Source: an uncultured Dorea sp. (lineage in GTDB: Bacteria > Bacillota > Clostridia > Lachnospirales > Lachnospiraceae). From it: 55,228 bases of DNA. The translations under genes and the position numbers were made by a program. Positions 43,072 to 50,704 of this stretch are shown here, piece after piece. Where the stretch lies: positions 1 through 55,228 of the forward strand of contig CAJUAM010000023.1 of assembly GCA_910584615.1 (NCBI GenBank). The letters are read 5' to 3'. Each line of letters starts with the position of its first letter. Position 1 is the stretch's first letter. Below the pieces are notes generated by a model, which was given only the letters and a program-made list of their open reading frames with translations, was not told where the DNA came from and made no database searches.

Positions 43072-43899
43072 ATGGAGTATTCCCACGAACTGATCATGCC
43101 GAATGATGACATCCCTTTTAAGCTGTTTCTCTTTGAGGGGAAGGACGGGCATTATGTCCGGGAGAAACACTGGCATCGTTCTGTTGAGATTTTTGCTCTC
43201 TTCGAGGGTGAGATTGATTTTTTTATTAATGATCTGGTTTATCATTTAAAACCGGGAGAGTGTATGCTTGTGAATTCCAATGAGATCCATTCAGTTCATG
43301 CGCCAAATGAGAATCAGACGGTTGTTTTGCAGATACCCCTGTCAACTTTTGAAAGGCATTATACAGACGAGAGATTTATATATTTTTCGAACAGCAGTCT
43401 GATACAGGATAGAGAGGTTATGGATCTTATCAGAGAAATATATGAGGTCTATATTCAAAAAGGATGCGGTTATGAATGGAAGGTTATGGGAGAGTTTTAT
43501 CTGCTGCTTTATCTCCTTATTACAAAATACCGTATGGAGAAGGTAGATACGAAGCTTATCCGGCAGCATAAGAAACTTGATAGTCTCTCTGCCATAACCG
43601 CTTATATGAAAGAAAATTATGCCTCGGAGATGTCTTTGGAGAGTGTGGCGGCTGTTTTTGGATATTCTTCTGCATATTTTTCGAGAATGTTTTACAGATA
43701 TACAGGGATCAATTATAAAAATTATCTTGACAGTCTCCGGCTTGCCCATGCGTATAAGGATCTGGCTAATTCGGATATGGCAATCGGTGATATCGCAGTA
43801 AATAACGGATTTGCCAACAGCAGATCATTTGCAAAGCTGTTTAAGGAAAAATACGGGATCCTTCCAAGCGAATTCCGCAGATGCCATGGTTCAGTATAG
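43072..43899 (+). CDS. AraC-family transcriptional regulator with cupin sensor domain
   Basis: 275 residues. The N-terminal cupin_2-like domain has REKHWHRSVEIFALFEGEI and LKPGECMLVNSNEIHSVH, the usual ligand-binding barrel of sugar-responsive AraC proteins. The C-terminal double HTH has LESVAAVFGYSSAYFSRMFYR and IAVNNGFANSRSFAKLFKEKYGI. Start after GGAGGAGG. It may control the nearby sugar genes; its target is not evident. Confidence 0.92.
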   Translation: MEYSHELIMPNDDIPFKLFLFEGKDGHYVREKHWHRSVEIFALFEGEIDFFINDLVYHLKPGECMLVNSNEIHSVHAPNENQTVVLQIPLSTFERHYTDERFIYFSNSSLIQDREVMDLIREIYEVYIQKGCGYEWKVMGEFYLLLYLLITKYRMEKVDTKLIRQHKKLDSLSAITAYMKENYASEMSLESVAAVFGYSSAYFSRMFYRYTGINYKNYLDSLRLAHAYKDLANSDMAIGDIAVNNGFANSRSFAKLFKEKYGILPSEFRRCHGSV

Positions 43900-43934
43900 C
43901 TTTTGGAAGTCAGAGAATGAATAAGAATTAATTC

Positions 43935-43963
43935 TTGATACGATTCTTGTCATATGATATATT
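43935..43963 (+). promoter_or_regulatory. Promoter of the putative antitoxin RNA
   Basis: TTGATA, 17-base spacer, TATATT. The surrounding ATGATATATTATA is identical to the -10 region of the opposing toxin promoter at 44238-44266, which supports both calls. Confidence 0.6.
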
Positions 43964-43969
43964 ATAGAC

Positions 43970-44066
43970 ATAAGGGGAACCATAGAAGCGGTTCCCCTCA
44001 AAAGTGGTTAGCAGTTACTTAAAACCGCCGTCAACTAATGGCAGTAGTTGGCGGCTATTTCTTTCC
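43970..44066 (+). ncRNA. Putative type I antitoxin RNA, antisense to the 3' end of the toxin mRNA
   Basis: A transcript from the promoter at 43935 would begin near 43970. It folds a perfect 8-base hairpin (GGGGAACC / GGTTCCCC, 43974-43997). It ends at the shared hairpin about 44026-44056 with the T-rich TATTTCTTT. It is complementary to the toxin mRNA terminator and last four codons, as in TxpA/RatA-like convergent systems. Inferred from sequence organisation only. Confidence 0.5.
44026..44056. terminator. Bidirectional terminator of the type I toxin-antitoxin locus
   Basis: ACCGCC...AACTA pairs with TAGTT...GGCGG around a short loop with a small bulge. There is a TTTT run on the minus side (CGGTTTTAA) and TATTTCTTT on the plus side. 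Confidence 0.6.
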
Positions 44067-44147
44067 CTTGAAAATCTGATAGCACAGACTGACAAGGGCG
44101 ACAATAAATATACAAAACTGAATTAGATCAGAGTATGTAACATTCAT
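44055..44147 (-). CDS. Small hydrophobic peptide, putative type I (holin-like) toxin
   Basis: 30-residue peptide beginning MNVTYSDLIQF. It has one predicted membrane helix (CIFIVALVSLCYQIF) and a basic end (KGKK), the layout of TxpA/Hol-Tox-type toxins. The start at 44147 is preceded by AAGGAGGGTGATACC, an excellent ribosome site. The Shine-Dalgarno can be buried by the hairpin at 44156-44179. The mRNA would run from about 44231 and converge on an antisense RNA that overlaps its 3' end. Toxicity is inferred from architecture, not shown. Confidence 0.6.
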   Translation of the reverse strand: MNVTYSDLIQFCIFIVALVSLCYQIFKGKK

Positions 44148-44155
44148 TGGTATCA

Positions 44156-44179
44156 CCCTCCTTTCTTTCGTATGGAGGG
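44156..44179 (-). promoter_or_regulatory. Hairpin sequestering the toxin Shine-Dalgarno
   Basis: In the toxin mRNA, CCCTCC pairs perfectly with GGAGGG of the ribosome site around a 12-base loop. A competing upstream GGAGGGG...CCCTCC pairing (44174-44190) could release it, so translation may be switchable. Confidence 0.55.
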
Positions 44180-44237
44180 CAGCCCCTCCGAAAATCAGAG
44201 AGGGTAAGCCGCCTTTGGCTCTATGGTTTCCATGTAT

Positions 44238-44266
44238 AATATATCATGTTTGAGGTTTTTCGACAA
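44238..44266 (-). promoter_or_regulatory. Promoter of the putative type I toxin
   Basis: Minus strand: TTGTCG, 17-base spacer, TATATT, with the same ATGATATATTATA core as the antitoxin promoter. It overlaps the first codons of the truncated DUF5677-like frame. Confidence 0.5.
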
Positions 44267-44752
44267 TTGTTTTGTGTATGGCGTTCATTGTATGAGTTAA
44301 GCGTTATTTCGGCATTTATATCAAAATATGGAGAAAAAGTGGCGGAAGCTTTTATAAAATCGGCAAAAACAAATGATAGATATGAATGGGCAAGAACAGC
44401 AGAATGTTTAAAAAATTATAGAACTGATAGAAAAATAACATTCGATGCTATTCAATCCAAATGCAAAATAGTAACAAAGGAATGGAGAAAAGAATATAGT
44501 TTTGCGTGCAAATTAGTTCATGCATCGTCACAAGGAACGATGTATAGGCTTGGGGCTGATACATCTAAAGGAATTCCAGTTGGAAGGACTGATTTTGGCA
44601 TGGGTATATCAGCTATGCATTCAGCAATTTCCCTGTCGCAAATAACGACGCAGTTTTTTACAGTTTATCCCCATAGTGATAGTACAGTGGCAATTTTTAC
44701 CTTTCATAAGTGGGTTAATGAAATAGGAAAGTATTATAAAAGAATTGAGTAG
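44246..44752 (+). pseudogene. 5'-truncated DUF5677-like gene
   Basis: The 168-residue frame matches the C-terminal part of DUF5677-type proteins as I know them: RSLYELSVISAFI, KEYSFACKLVHASSQGTMYRLG and VGRTDFGMG...AISLSQIT. Intact members have roughly 80 more residues at the N-terminus. The frame begins just after an in-frame TAA at 44237, has no ribosome site, and its first ten or so codons coincide with the toxin promoter. It therefore looks like a remnant whose front was replaced by the toxin-antitoxin locus. A+T-rich compared with flanking genes. Function of the family is unknown. Confidence 0.5.
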
Positions 44753-44840
44753 ATTGATCAACAGATAATAAAAAAGTATTATAGTAACCAACCATCAGAA
44801 AGGTGTTTTTCACTTTGAAATGAAAAAGATGTGAAAAGTT

Positions 44841-45116
44841 GTGGAATTAAAGTTTTGTCGATGGCGAGATATGTTTGTGGTGTATATTCATATGAGAAAG
44901 ATACCGAGAGTTCAAATTAAGAAAATTGAGAAAAGTACTAACTCAGATGAAGAAAAGAAAGAATTACTTAAGCAGGTAAAGGTATTAAAGGAAAATTTTG
45001 ATAAGAGGAATGGTGTATCAGATATATTCAGGAAATATATTGTGACCAGAAATGAGAAATTCGTTGATATGGCAATACAAAAGATATGTGCGCAATCTTT
45101 TAAAGATAATACTTAG
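44841..45116 (+). CDS. Small hypothetical protein in an A+T-rich patch
   Basis: Frame of 91 residues from a GTG, or 74 from the ATG at 44892. No recognised domain. A lysine/glutamate-rich, probably coiled segment (about 27-55) is followed by a basic end. No convincing ribosome site or promoter was found. It may be a gene remnant linked to the DUF5677 fragment. The surrounding 44753-44840 and 45117-45192 stretches show nothing else supportable. Confidence 0.3.
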   Translation: MELKFCRWRDMFVVYIHMRKIPRVQIKKIEKSTNSDEEKKELLKQVKVLKENFDKRNGVSDIFRKYIVTRNEKFVDMAIQKICAQSFKDNT

Positions 45117-45192
45117 ATGTGTAGAGTAAAGAACGATAAGTGAAATATGTCAAAAAAATACCACAAACTTCATAAATTTTTGAATGCATTCT

Positions 45193-45233
45193 GCCCTGGA
45201 AATTGATATGATATATATATCAATTTCCGGGGC
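45193..45233. repeat. 17-base inverted repeat upstream of the fucose-isomerase-family gene
   Basis: Arms GCCCTGGAAATTGATAT and ATATCAATTTCCGGGGC pair along their full 17 bases with one G-T, around a 7-base A+T loop, about 80 bases before the start codon. There is no T-run. It may be a leader RNA structure or a large operator, or mark the edge of the A+T-rich patch. Confidence 0.6.
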
Positions 45234-45312
45234 ATTGGCATATATAGGATGCCGCTTGCCAAAGTAAAACAATATCAGTTAATTTACACATAGCATAAGG
45301 AGGGTTTTGATC

Positions 45313-46797
45313 ATGAGCAACATGCCAGAAGTAAAGATTGGAGTAGTAGCGGTCAGCCGTGACTGTTTTCCGGAAAGTTTGTCTGTAAACCGCAGAAAGA
45401 ACCTGATAAAGGCTTACACGGACAAATACGGCACAGAGGGAATCTATGAATGTCCAGTCTGTATCGTAGAGAGTGAGATACATATGGTCCAGGCACTTTC
45501 GGATATAAAGAAAGCCGGATGTAACGCGCTTGTAGTATATCTTGGAAATTTTGGACCGGAGATATCGGAGACATTGCTCGCAAAGCATTTTGACGGACCG
45601 AAGATGTTCATTGCGGCGGCAGAGGAGTCGGGAGACAATCTGGTGCAGGGAAGAGGAGACGCTTACTGCGGAATGTTAAATGCCAGCTATAACTTAAAAC
45701 TTAGAAATATCAGAGCTTATATTCCGGAGTATCCGGTTGGAGATGCGAAGGAATGTGCGGATATGATCCATGAGTTTATTCCGATCGCGAGAGCCATTGA
45801 GGGACTTAACAATTTAAAAATCATAAGCTTTGGACCAAGGCCGCTGAATTTCCTCGCATGTAATGCTCCGATCAAACAGCTTTACAATATCGGTGTAGAG
45901 ATTGAAGAAAATTCAGAACTTGATCTTTTTGAAGCGTTTAATAAACATGAAGGGGATGAAAGAATTCCTGCAATAGTGAAGGAGATGGAGGAAGAACTTG
46001 GCGCGGGAAATAAGAAACCTGAGATCTTAGCCAGACTTGCCCAGTACGAGCTGACACTTAAAGACTGGATCGAGGCTCACAGAGGGTACCGCAAATATGT
46101 GGCGATCGCCGGAAAGTGCTGGCCTGCATTCCAGACCCAGTTTGGCTTTGTGCCATGTTATGTCAACAGCCGCCTGACAGCACAGGGAATTCCGGTTTCC
46201 TGTGAAGTAGATATTTACGGCGCGTTAAGTGAGTTTATCGGAACTGTGGTCAGCGAGGATGCAGTAACACTTCTTGACATCAATAATACTGTGCCGAAGG
46301 ATATGTATGAGAATGATATCAAGGGCAGATATGACTATAGCCAGAAAGATACGTTTATGGGCTTCCACTGCGGAAATACAGCTTCCAAGAAGCTTTCCTT
46401 CTGTGAGATGAAATACCAGATGATCATGGCACGTACTCTGCCGGAAGAAGTAACGCAAGGGACATTAGAGGGAGATATCATACCGGGAAACATTACGTTT
46501 TATCGTTTGCAAAGTACCGCGGACAATATCCTGCGCGCTTATATTGCGCACGGTGAGGTGCTTCCGGTGGCTACGAAATCTTTTGGTTCCGTTGGTGTAT
46601 TTGCGATTCCCGAGATGGGAAGATTTTACCGCCATGTACTGATCGAGGGCGGATATCCGCACCACGGCGCGGTTGCTTTCGGACATTTTGGAAAAGCATT
46701 GTTCGAGGTGTTTAAATATATCGGCGTTCCTGTAGAAGAGATTGGATACAACCAGCCGGCAGGAGTGAGATATCCGACAGAGAATCCCTGGGGATAA
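45313..46797 (+). CDS. L-fucose/L-arabinose isomerase-family protein
   Basis: 494-residue aldose-ketose isomerase-like protein of the FucI/AraA superfamily. Recognisable are the N-terminal KIGVVAVSRDCFPES, the central FQTQFGFVPCYVNSRL with CEVDIYGALSEFIG (a metal-site Glu and Asp in EVD), FMGFHCGNTASKKL, and the C-terminal EGGYPHHGAVAFGHFG. It is shorter than E. coli FucI (about 590) and closer to the unassigned clostridial group. With the kinase next to it, it may convert an aldose to a ketose that is then phosphorylated. Start at 45313 after AAGGAGGG; the exact sugar is unknown. Confidence 0.83.
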   Translation: MSNMPEVKIGVVAVSRDCFPESLSVNRRKNLIKAYTDKYGTEGIYECPVCIVESEIHMVQALSDIKKAGCNALVVYLGNFGPEISETLLAKHFDGPKMFIAAAEESGDNLVQGRGDAYCGMLNASYNLKLRNIRAYIPEYPVGDAKECADMIHEFIPIARAIEGLNNLKIISFGPRPLNFLACNAPIKQLYNIGVEIEENSELDLFEAFNKHEGDERIPAIVKEMEEELGAGNKKPEILARLAQYELTLKDWIEAHRGYRKYVAIAGKCWPAFQTQFGFVPCYVNSRLTAQGIPVSCEVDIYGALSEFIGTVVSEDAVTLLDINNTVPKDMYENDIKGRYDYSQKDTFMGFHCGNTASKKLSFCEMKYQMIMARTLPEEVTQGTLEGDIIPGNITFYRLQSTADNILRAYIAHGEVLPVATKSFGSVGVFAIPEMGRFYRHVLIEGGYPHHGAVAFGHFGKALFEVFKYIGVPVEEIGYNQPAGVRYPTENPWG

Positions 46798-46805
46798 ATA
46801 AGGAA

Positions 46806-46839
46806 CAGGCGCTGATGTGATTTTTGATCAGCGTTCTGT
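46806..46839. other. Intergenic hairpin between the isomerase and the kinase
   Basis: CAG-GCGCTGAT pairs with ATCAGCG-CTG around a T-rich loop. No T-run follows; it may tune the relative levels of the two cistrons. Confidence 0.4.
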
Positions 46840-46862
46840 CAGACTGATTTAAGGAGAATAAG

Positions 46863-48320
46863 ATGTTATATATTGGAGTAGATTTAGGAACCTCTGCGGT
46901 AAAGCTCCTTCTCATGAATGAAAAGGGAGAGATACGAAAGATCGTATCAAAGGATTATCCGTTATTTTTTCCGAAGCCAGGCTGGTCAGAGCAGAATCCG
47001 GAGGACTGGTTTATCAAGTCCATGGAAGGAATCAGAGAGCTGACCGCAGAGTGTGAAAAAGAAGCAGTAGCCGGAATCAGCTTCGGAGGGCAGATGCACG
47101 GACTTGTAACGTTAGACAGTGATGATGCCGTCATCCGACCGGCGATTCTTTGGAATGATGGAAGGACCGGAGAAGAAACAGACTATCTAAATGAAGTGAT
47201 TGGCAAAGACAAGCTTTCACAATATACGGCGAATATAGCATTTGCAGGATTTACTGCACCAAAGCTTCTGTGGATGAAAAAGCACGAGCCGGAAAACTTT
47301 GCGAAGATAAGTAAGATCATGCTTCCGAAGGATTTTCTTGCATACAGATTGTCAGGATCTTTCTGTACAGATGTATCAGATGCATCCGGAATGCTTTTGA
47401 TGGATGTAAAAAGACGGTGCTGGTCCGCGGAAATGATGGATATCTGCAAAGTCACGAAAGAACAGCTTCCAAAACTTTATGAAAGCTATGAAGTGGTAGG
47501 GACATTGAAGCCAGAGATAGCGGCGCAGCTGGGGCTTTCAGAGAATGTGAAAATAATCGCGGGAGCCGGAGACAATGCTGCTGCGGCAGTGGGAACCGGA
47601 ACAGTAGGCGACGGTATGTGCAATATTTCACTGGGAACATCAGGGACGATCTTTATCTCAAGCAAGAGTTTTGGCGTGGATGATAATAATGCGCTCCATT
47701 CTTTTGCGCATGCGGACGGAAAGTATCATCTGATGGGGTGTATGCTGAGTGCGGCAGCCTGCAACAAGTGGTGGAGTGAGGAGATATTAAAGACAAATGA
47801 TTTTGAGGCGGAGCAGGCCGGTATCAGCAAACTTGGTGAGAACAATGTGTTTTATCTGCCGTATCTTATGGGAGAGCGGTCTCCTCATAACAACCCGGAC
47901 GCGAGAGCAATGTTTATCGGTATGACTATGGATACTACAAGAGAAGATATGACGCAGGCCGTTTTGGAAGGTGTGACTTTTGCGCTCCGTGATTCACTTG
48001 AAGTTGCGAAGAGTCTTGGCATACAGATTGAGCGGACAAAAATCTGCGGCGGCGGCGCGAAAAGTCCATTGTGGAAGAAGATGATCGCCAATATCCTGAA
48101 CCTAAAAGTAGATATCCCTGAGAGTGAGGAGGGTCCTGCCCTTGGAGGAGCTATGCTGGCAGCAGTAGGGTGCGGTGAGTATCCGGATGTGGAGACGGCT
48201 GCGAAGAAGCTTGTAAAAGTGGTAGATACAGTGGAGCCGGAAGAAGAACTGGTTGCTAAGTATGAGGAAAAATACCAGAAGTTTAAGAAGATCTATCCAG
48301 TGGTAAAGGAATTGTTCTGA
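46863..48320 (+). CDS. xylB: FGGY-family carbohydrate kinase, xylulokinase-like
   Basis: 485 residues. N-terminal ATPase motif YIGVDLGTSAVKLLLM, then PGWSEQNPEDWF, GISFGGQMHGLV and PAILWNDGRT, all xylulokinase-type. The C-terminal domain has ISLGTSGTIF, LMGERSPHNNPDARAMFIG and ICGGGAKSPLWKKMIANIL. Asp in WNDGRT is the expected catalytic base region. It likely phosphorylates the ketose made by the upstream isomerase. D-xylulose is the family default but not proven here. Start after AAGGAG. Confidence 0.88.
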   Translation: MLYIGVDLGTSAVKLLLMNEKGEIRKIVSKDYPLFFPKPGWSEQNPEDWFIKSMEGIRELTAECEKEAVAGISFGGQMHGLVTLDSDDAVIRPAILWNDGRTGEETDYLNEVIGKDKLSQYTANIAFAGFTAPKLLWMKKHEPENFAKISKIMLPKDFLAYRLSGSFCTDVSDASGMLLMDVKRRCWSAEMMDICKVTKEQLPKLYESYEVVGTLKPEIAAQLGLSENVKIIAGAGDNAAAAVGTGTVGDGMCNISLGTSGTIFISSKSFGVDDNNALHSFAHADGKYHLMGCMLSAAACNKWWSEEILKTNDFEAEQAGISKLGENNVFYLPYLMGERSPHNNPDARAMFIGMTMDTTREDMTQAVLEGVTFALRDSLEVAKSLGIQIERTKICGGGAKSPLWKKMIANILNLKVDIPESEEGPALGGAMLAAVGCGEYPDVETAAKKLVKVVDTVEPEEELVAKYEEKYQKFKKIYPVVKELF

Positions 48321-48345
48321 TAAGATAGGGTAAAAAATGTAAAAC

Positions 48346-48369
48346 GGCAGGAGATCTTATGCTCCTGCC
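48346..48369. terminator. Terminator between the kinase and the acetyltransferase
   Basis: GGCAGGAG / CTCCTGCC arms around an 8-base loop, with an A-rich tract before and ATTTAT after. It is placed between two converging genes, so probably bidirectional though the T-run is short. Confidence 0.65.
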
Positions 48370-48382
48370 ATTTATGTATAGT

Positions 48383-48874
48383 TTATTTAAGTTCGCACTC
48401 CCAGATTTCCTGATGCATATCCCGGGTTTTATCCCATTCGTTAAAGGGTTCACTTTTTACTTTGTAAAAACCGAATTTTCCATAGAGATGTCTTGCGGGT
48501 TTTAATATGTCAAGGGTAGAGAGGGTGAGATGGACGTATCCTTTTTCCCGGCAGAAATCCATAGCCGTTTTTAACAGGCGGGTTCCAAGTCCCTGACCCT
48601 GCAGGTTCAGTCCTACACCAAACCACCGCAGTTTAGCGCTGTCATCTCCCTTTTTGATGACGGCGATGTCCCCCACGATAGTCCCGTCCAGCTCGGCAAT
48701 CCACATCTGGCTGCCGTCTAAGTCATCATAAAGCTCAGCCATGCCCTCTAGCATTTCTTTTTCGTAGTATCCATTGAAATGATATTGTTCTTCATATAGT
48801 CTGTACTGGAAATAGCAGATAAGACTGGGGTCTCCCGGTTTGTATGCGCGGATCGTTATTTCACTGTTCGTCAT
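48383..48874 (-). CDS. GNAT-family N-acetyltransferase
   Basis: 163 residues. The acetyl-CoA site is RWFGVGLNLQGQGLGTRLL (motif A, Q-x-x-G-x-G type), followed by HLTLSTLDILKPARHLYGKFGF as the C-terminal beta-strand and helix. Substrate unknown. Start after AAAGGAGG. It is the second gene of a minus-strand operon with the MarR regulator 12 bases upstream. MarR-GNAT pairs are common in Firmicutes. Confidence 0.88.
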   Translation of the reverse strand: MTNSEITIRAYKPGDPSLICYFQYRLYEEQYHFNGYYEKEMLEGMAELYDDLDGSQMWIAELDGTIVGDIAVIKKGDDSAKLRWFGVGLNLQGQGLGTRLLKTAMDFCREKGYVHLTLSTLDILKPARHLYGKFGFYKVKSEPFNEWDKTRDMHQEIWECELK

Positions 48875-48886
48875 GTATGTCCTCCT

Positions 48887-49342
48887 TTATAATTTATCTG
48901 TTTGTCGTTTCAAATCATTTTTCCGCAAAGTATCCTCGATCAAGGCCATCGCTTCGCAGAGTTTTTCGCAGGTTTCACTGTCAAGATTTTCTAGCTTTTC
49001 AGCAATCTGTCTGTCACCGTTAGAGTCTATCTTTTCAGCCTTTTTTGCGCCGGTTTCCGTAAGTTTCAGCTTTTTGAGACCTTTGCTGCCAGAAATAAGT
49101 TCACGTGTAAGGAATCCCTGCTTTTCAAACTTTGCCAGGATCCTGCTGACATAGCTTTTATCCATGTTCAGACTTTTGCATATATCTGTGGCGGTGATTC
49201 CCGGATGAAGATAGATTTCAAACAGCGTCCTTGACTCTGGCCAGGAGAAATCCGTACCCAGATAGCCTTTGCTCAGTACATCCAGCCATACAGTATAGTA
49301 GCGGTTGAACTGACGTATTTTTTTGATGGTGTCGTTGTTCAA
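48887..49342 (-). CDS. MarR-family transcriptional regulator
   Basis: 151 residues with a winged HTH: LHPGITATDICKSLNMDKSYVSRILAKFEKQGF (the GITATDICKSL and DKSYVSRIL parts are the recognition helices), followed by the wing ISGSKGLKKLKLTETG. The start is probably TTG at 49342, preceded by AGGAGGAAT. Two palindromes straddle its promoter, indicating autorepression; it may also act on the divergent aldo/keto reductase. Confidence 0.88.
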   Translation of the reverse strand: MNNDTIKKIRQFNRYYTVWLDVLSKGYLGTDFSWPESRTLFEIYLHPGITATDICKSLNMDKSYVSRILAKFEKQGFLTRELISGSKGLKKLKLTETGAKKAEKIDSNGDRQIAEKLENLDSETCEKLCEAMALIEDTLRKNDLKRQTDKL

Positions 49343-49385
49343 AGTTATTCCTCCTCGTTATGATTAAAAATAGATGGTCAACACA

Positions 49386-49402
49386 AGTTGAATTTGTCAA
49401 CT
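49386..49402. promoter_or_regulatory. Palindromic operator 1 of the MarR regulator
   Basis: AGTTGA-N5-TCAACT, a perfect palindrome that overlaps the expected transcription start of the MarR operon, just downstream of its -10 box. Confidence 0.65.
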
Positions 49403-49405
49403 CAT

Positions 49406-49434
49406 ATCATAATACATAGAGTTGATTTTGTCAA
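49406..49434 (-). promoter_or_regulatory. Promoter of the MarR-GNAT operon
   Basis: Minus strand: TTGACA, 17-base spacer, TATGAT. Its -35 is embedded in operator 2. Confidence 0.75.
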
Positions 49435-49435
49435 C
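49421..49435. promoter_or_regulatory. Palindromic operator 2 of the MarR regulator
   Basis: GTTGA-N5-TCAAC, sharing its half-sites with operator 1 and covering the -35 of the MarR promoter. It lies 11 bases upstream of the -35 of the divergent reductase promoter. Confidence 0.65.
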
Positions 49436-49446
49436 ATGATAATTAT

Positions 49447-49475
49447 TTGAAAAGCAGCAGCCGAATGTGTATAAT
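49447..49475 (+). promoter_or_regulatory. Promoter of the aldo/keto reductase gene
   Basis: TTGAAA, 17-base spacer, TATAAT, divergent from the MarR promoter. Confidence 0.75.
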
Positions 49476-49507
49476 GAAAGTAAAATGAATGTAAGGAGAT
49501 AAGTAAA

Positions 49508-50656
49508 ATGCAGTATCGTCAATTGGGAAATACAGGAATAAAGGTAAGTGAGATCGGCATGGGATGTGAGGGATTTGCCGGGGATGGGTTAAGGAATGTA
49601 AAGCGGTTTTTGGATCTGGCAGAAGAAAAGGGCGTGAATTATTTTGACCTTTATACGCCTGATCCTGCGGTAAGAAAAAGTATTGGAGAGGCATTAAAGG
49701 GAAGACGGGAAAAGTTTGTTATACAGTCTCATATTTGTTCGGTCTGGAAAGACGGACAGTATAAACGCTCAAGGGATATCGGAGAGGTAAAAGAGGGATT
49801 TGAGCAGATGATGTCTCTTTTGGATACAGATTATATTGATGTAGGCATGATACATTATGTGGATTCTATGGAAGACTGGGAAACTGTTGTAAACGGCCCT
49901 GTGCTTTCCTATGCGAAGGAGTTAAAAGAAGCAGGGAGAATCCGCCATATCGGACTTAGCAGCCACAATCCTAAGGTTGCCAAAGAAGCTGTAGAAAGCG
50001 GATACATAGAAGTGCTGATGTTCAGCGTGAATCCCTGCTACGATCTCCAGCCCGCAAGCGAAGATGTGGAAGATCTGTGGAAGGATGAGAATTATGCGGC
50101 GCCGCTTGTCAATATGGATCCAGAGCGCCAGAAGTTATATGAGACCTGTCAGCGTCTTGGAGTAGGAATTACGGTTATGAAGGCATTCGGCGGCGGGGAT
50201 CTGCTGGATGAGAAGATGTCTCCTGCCGGAAAAGCGCTGACAGCAAACCAGTGCCTTCATTATGCCCTTACCCGTCCTGCTGTGGCAACAGTACTTTCAG
50301 GCGCGCGGACTAAAGAGCAGCTTCAGGCGGATATTGCCTATGAGGAAGCGTCTGATGAGGAAAAAGATTATGCTCCTGCCTTTGCTTCCTTTCCTAATAT
50401 AAGCTGGAAAGGGCACTGCATGTACTGCAGCCATTGCGCGCCATGTCCAAAAAAGATCGATGTGGCATCCGTTACCAAGTTTTTGAATCTGGCAAGAGCT
50501 CAGAAAGAAGTGCCAGAGACGGTCAGGGAGCATTACCAGGTTCTTGAGCACCATGGGGGTGAATGCATCCAGTGCGGGGCATGTGAGATGAGATGTCCAT
50601 TTGGAGTTTCTATAATTGAAAATATGAAAGCGGCAGCAGAGGTTTTTGGGAAATAG
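49508..50656 (+). CDS. Aldo/keto reductase with C-terminal 4Fe-4S ferredoxin domain
   Basis: 382 residues. The first 280 or so form an AKR TIM barrel: QYRQLGNTGIKVSEIGMG, VNYFDLYTPDP and IRHIGLSSHNPKVAKEA. The tail has two ferredoxin-like motifs, CMYCSHCAPCP and CIQCGACEMRCPFGV, as in anaerobe-specific electron-bifurcating or ferredoxin-linked AKRs. The position of the usual catalytic lysine reads IQSH, so the reductase chemistry may differ. Start after AAGGAGA. Substrate unknown; likely under the adjacent MarR repressor. Confidence 0.88.
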   Translation: MQYRQLGNTGIKVSEIGMGCEGFAGDGLRNVKRFLDLAEEKGVNYFDLYTPDPAVRKSIGEALKGRREKFVIQSHICSVWKDGQYKRSRDIGEVKEGFEQMMSLLDTDYIDVGMIHYVDSMEDWETVVNGPVLSYAKELKEAGRIRHIGLSSHNPKVAKEAVESGYIEVLMFSVNPCYDLQPASEDVEDLWKDENYAAPLVNMDPERQKLYETCQRLGVGITVMKAFGGGDLLDEKMSPAGKALTANQCLHYALTRPAVATVLSGARTKEQLQADIAYEEASDEEKDYAPAFASFPNISWKGHCMYCSHCAPCPKKIDVASVTKFLNLARAQKEVPETVREHYQVLEHHGGECIQCGACEMRCPFGVSIIENMKAAAEVFGK

Positions 50657-50704
50657 ACCGGACGTAAGTGTCTTAGCTGCGGGGATGTTTGGGGTGTTAT
50701 AGAA

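Noticed and set aside
44753..45306. CRISPR-like or mobile-element ends in the A+T-rich patch
   Set aside because: No repeated units, transposase or terminal repeats were found; only one inverted repeat and a small frame are present.
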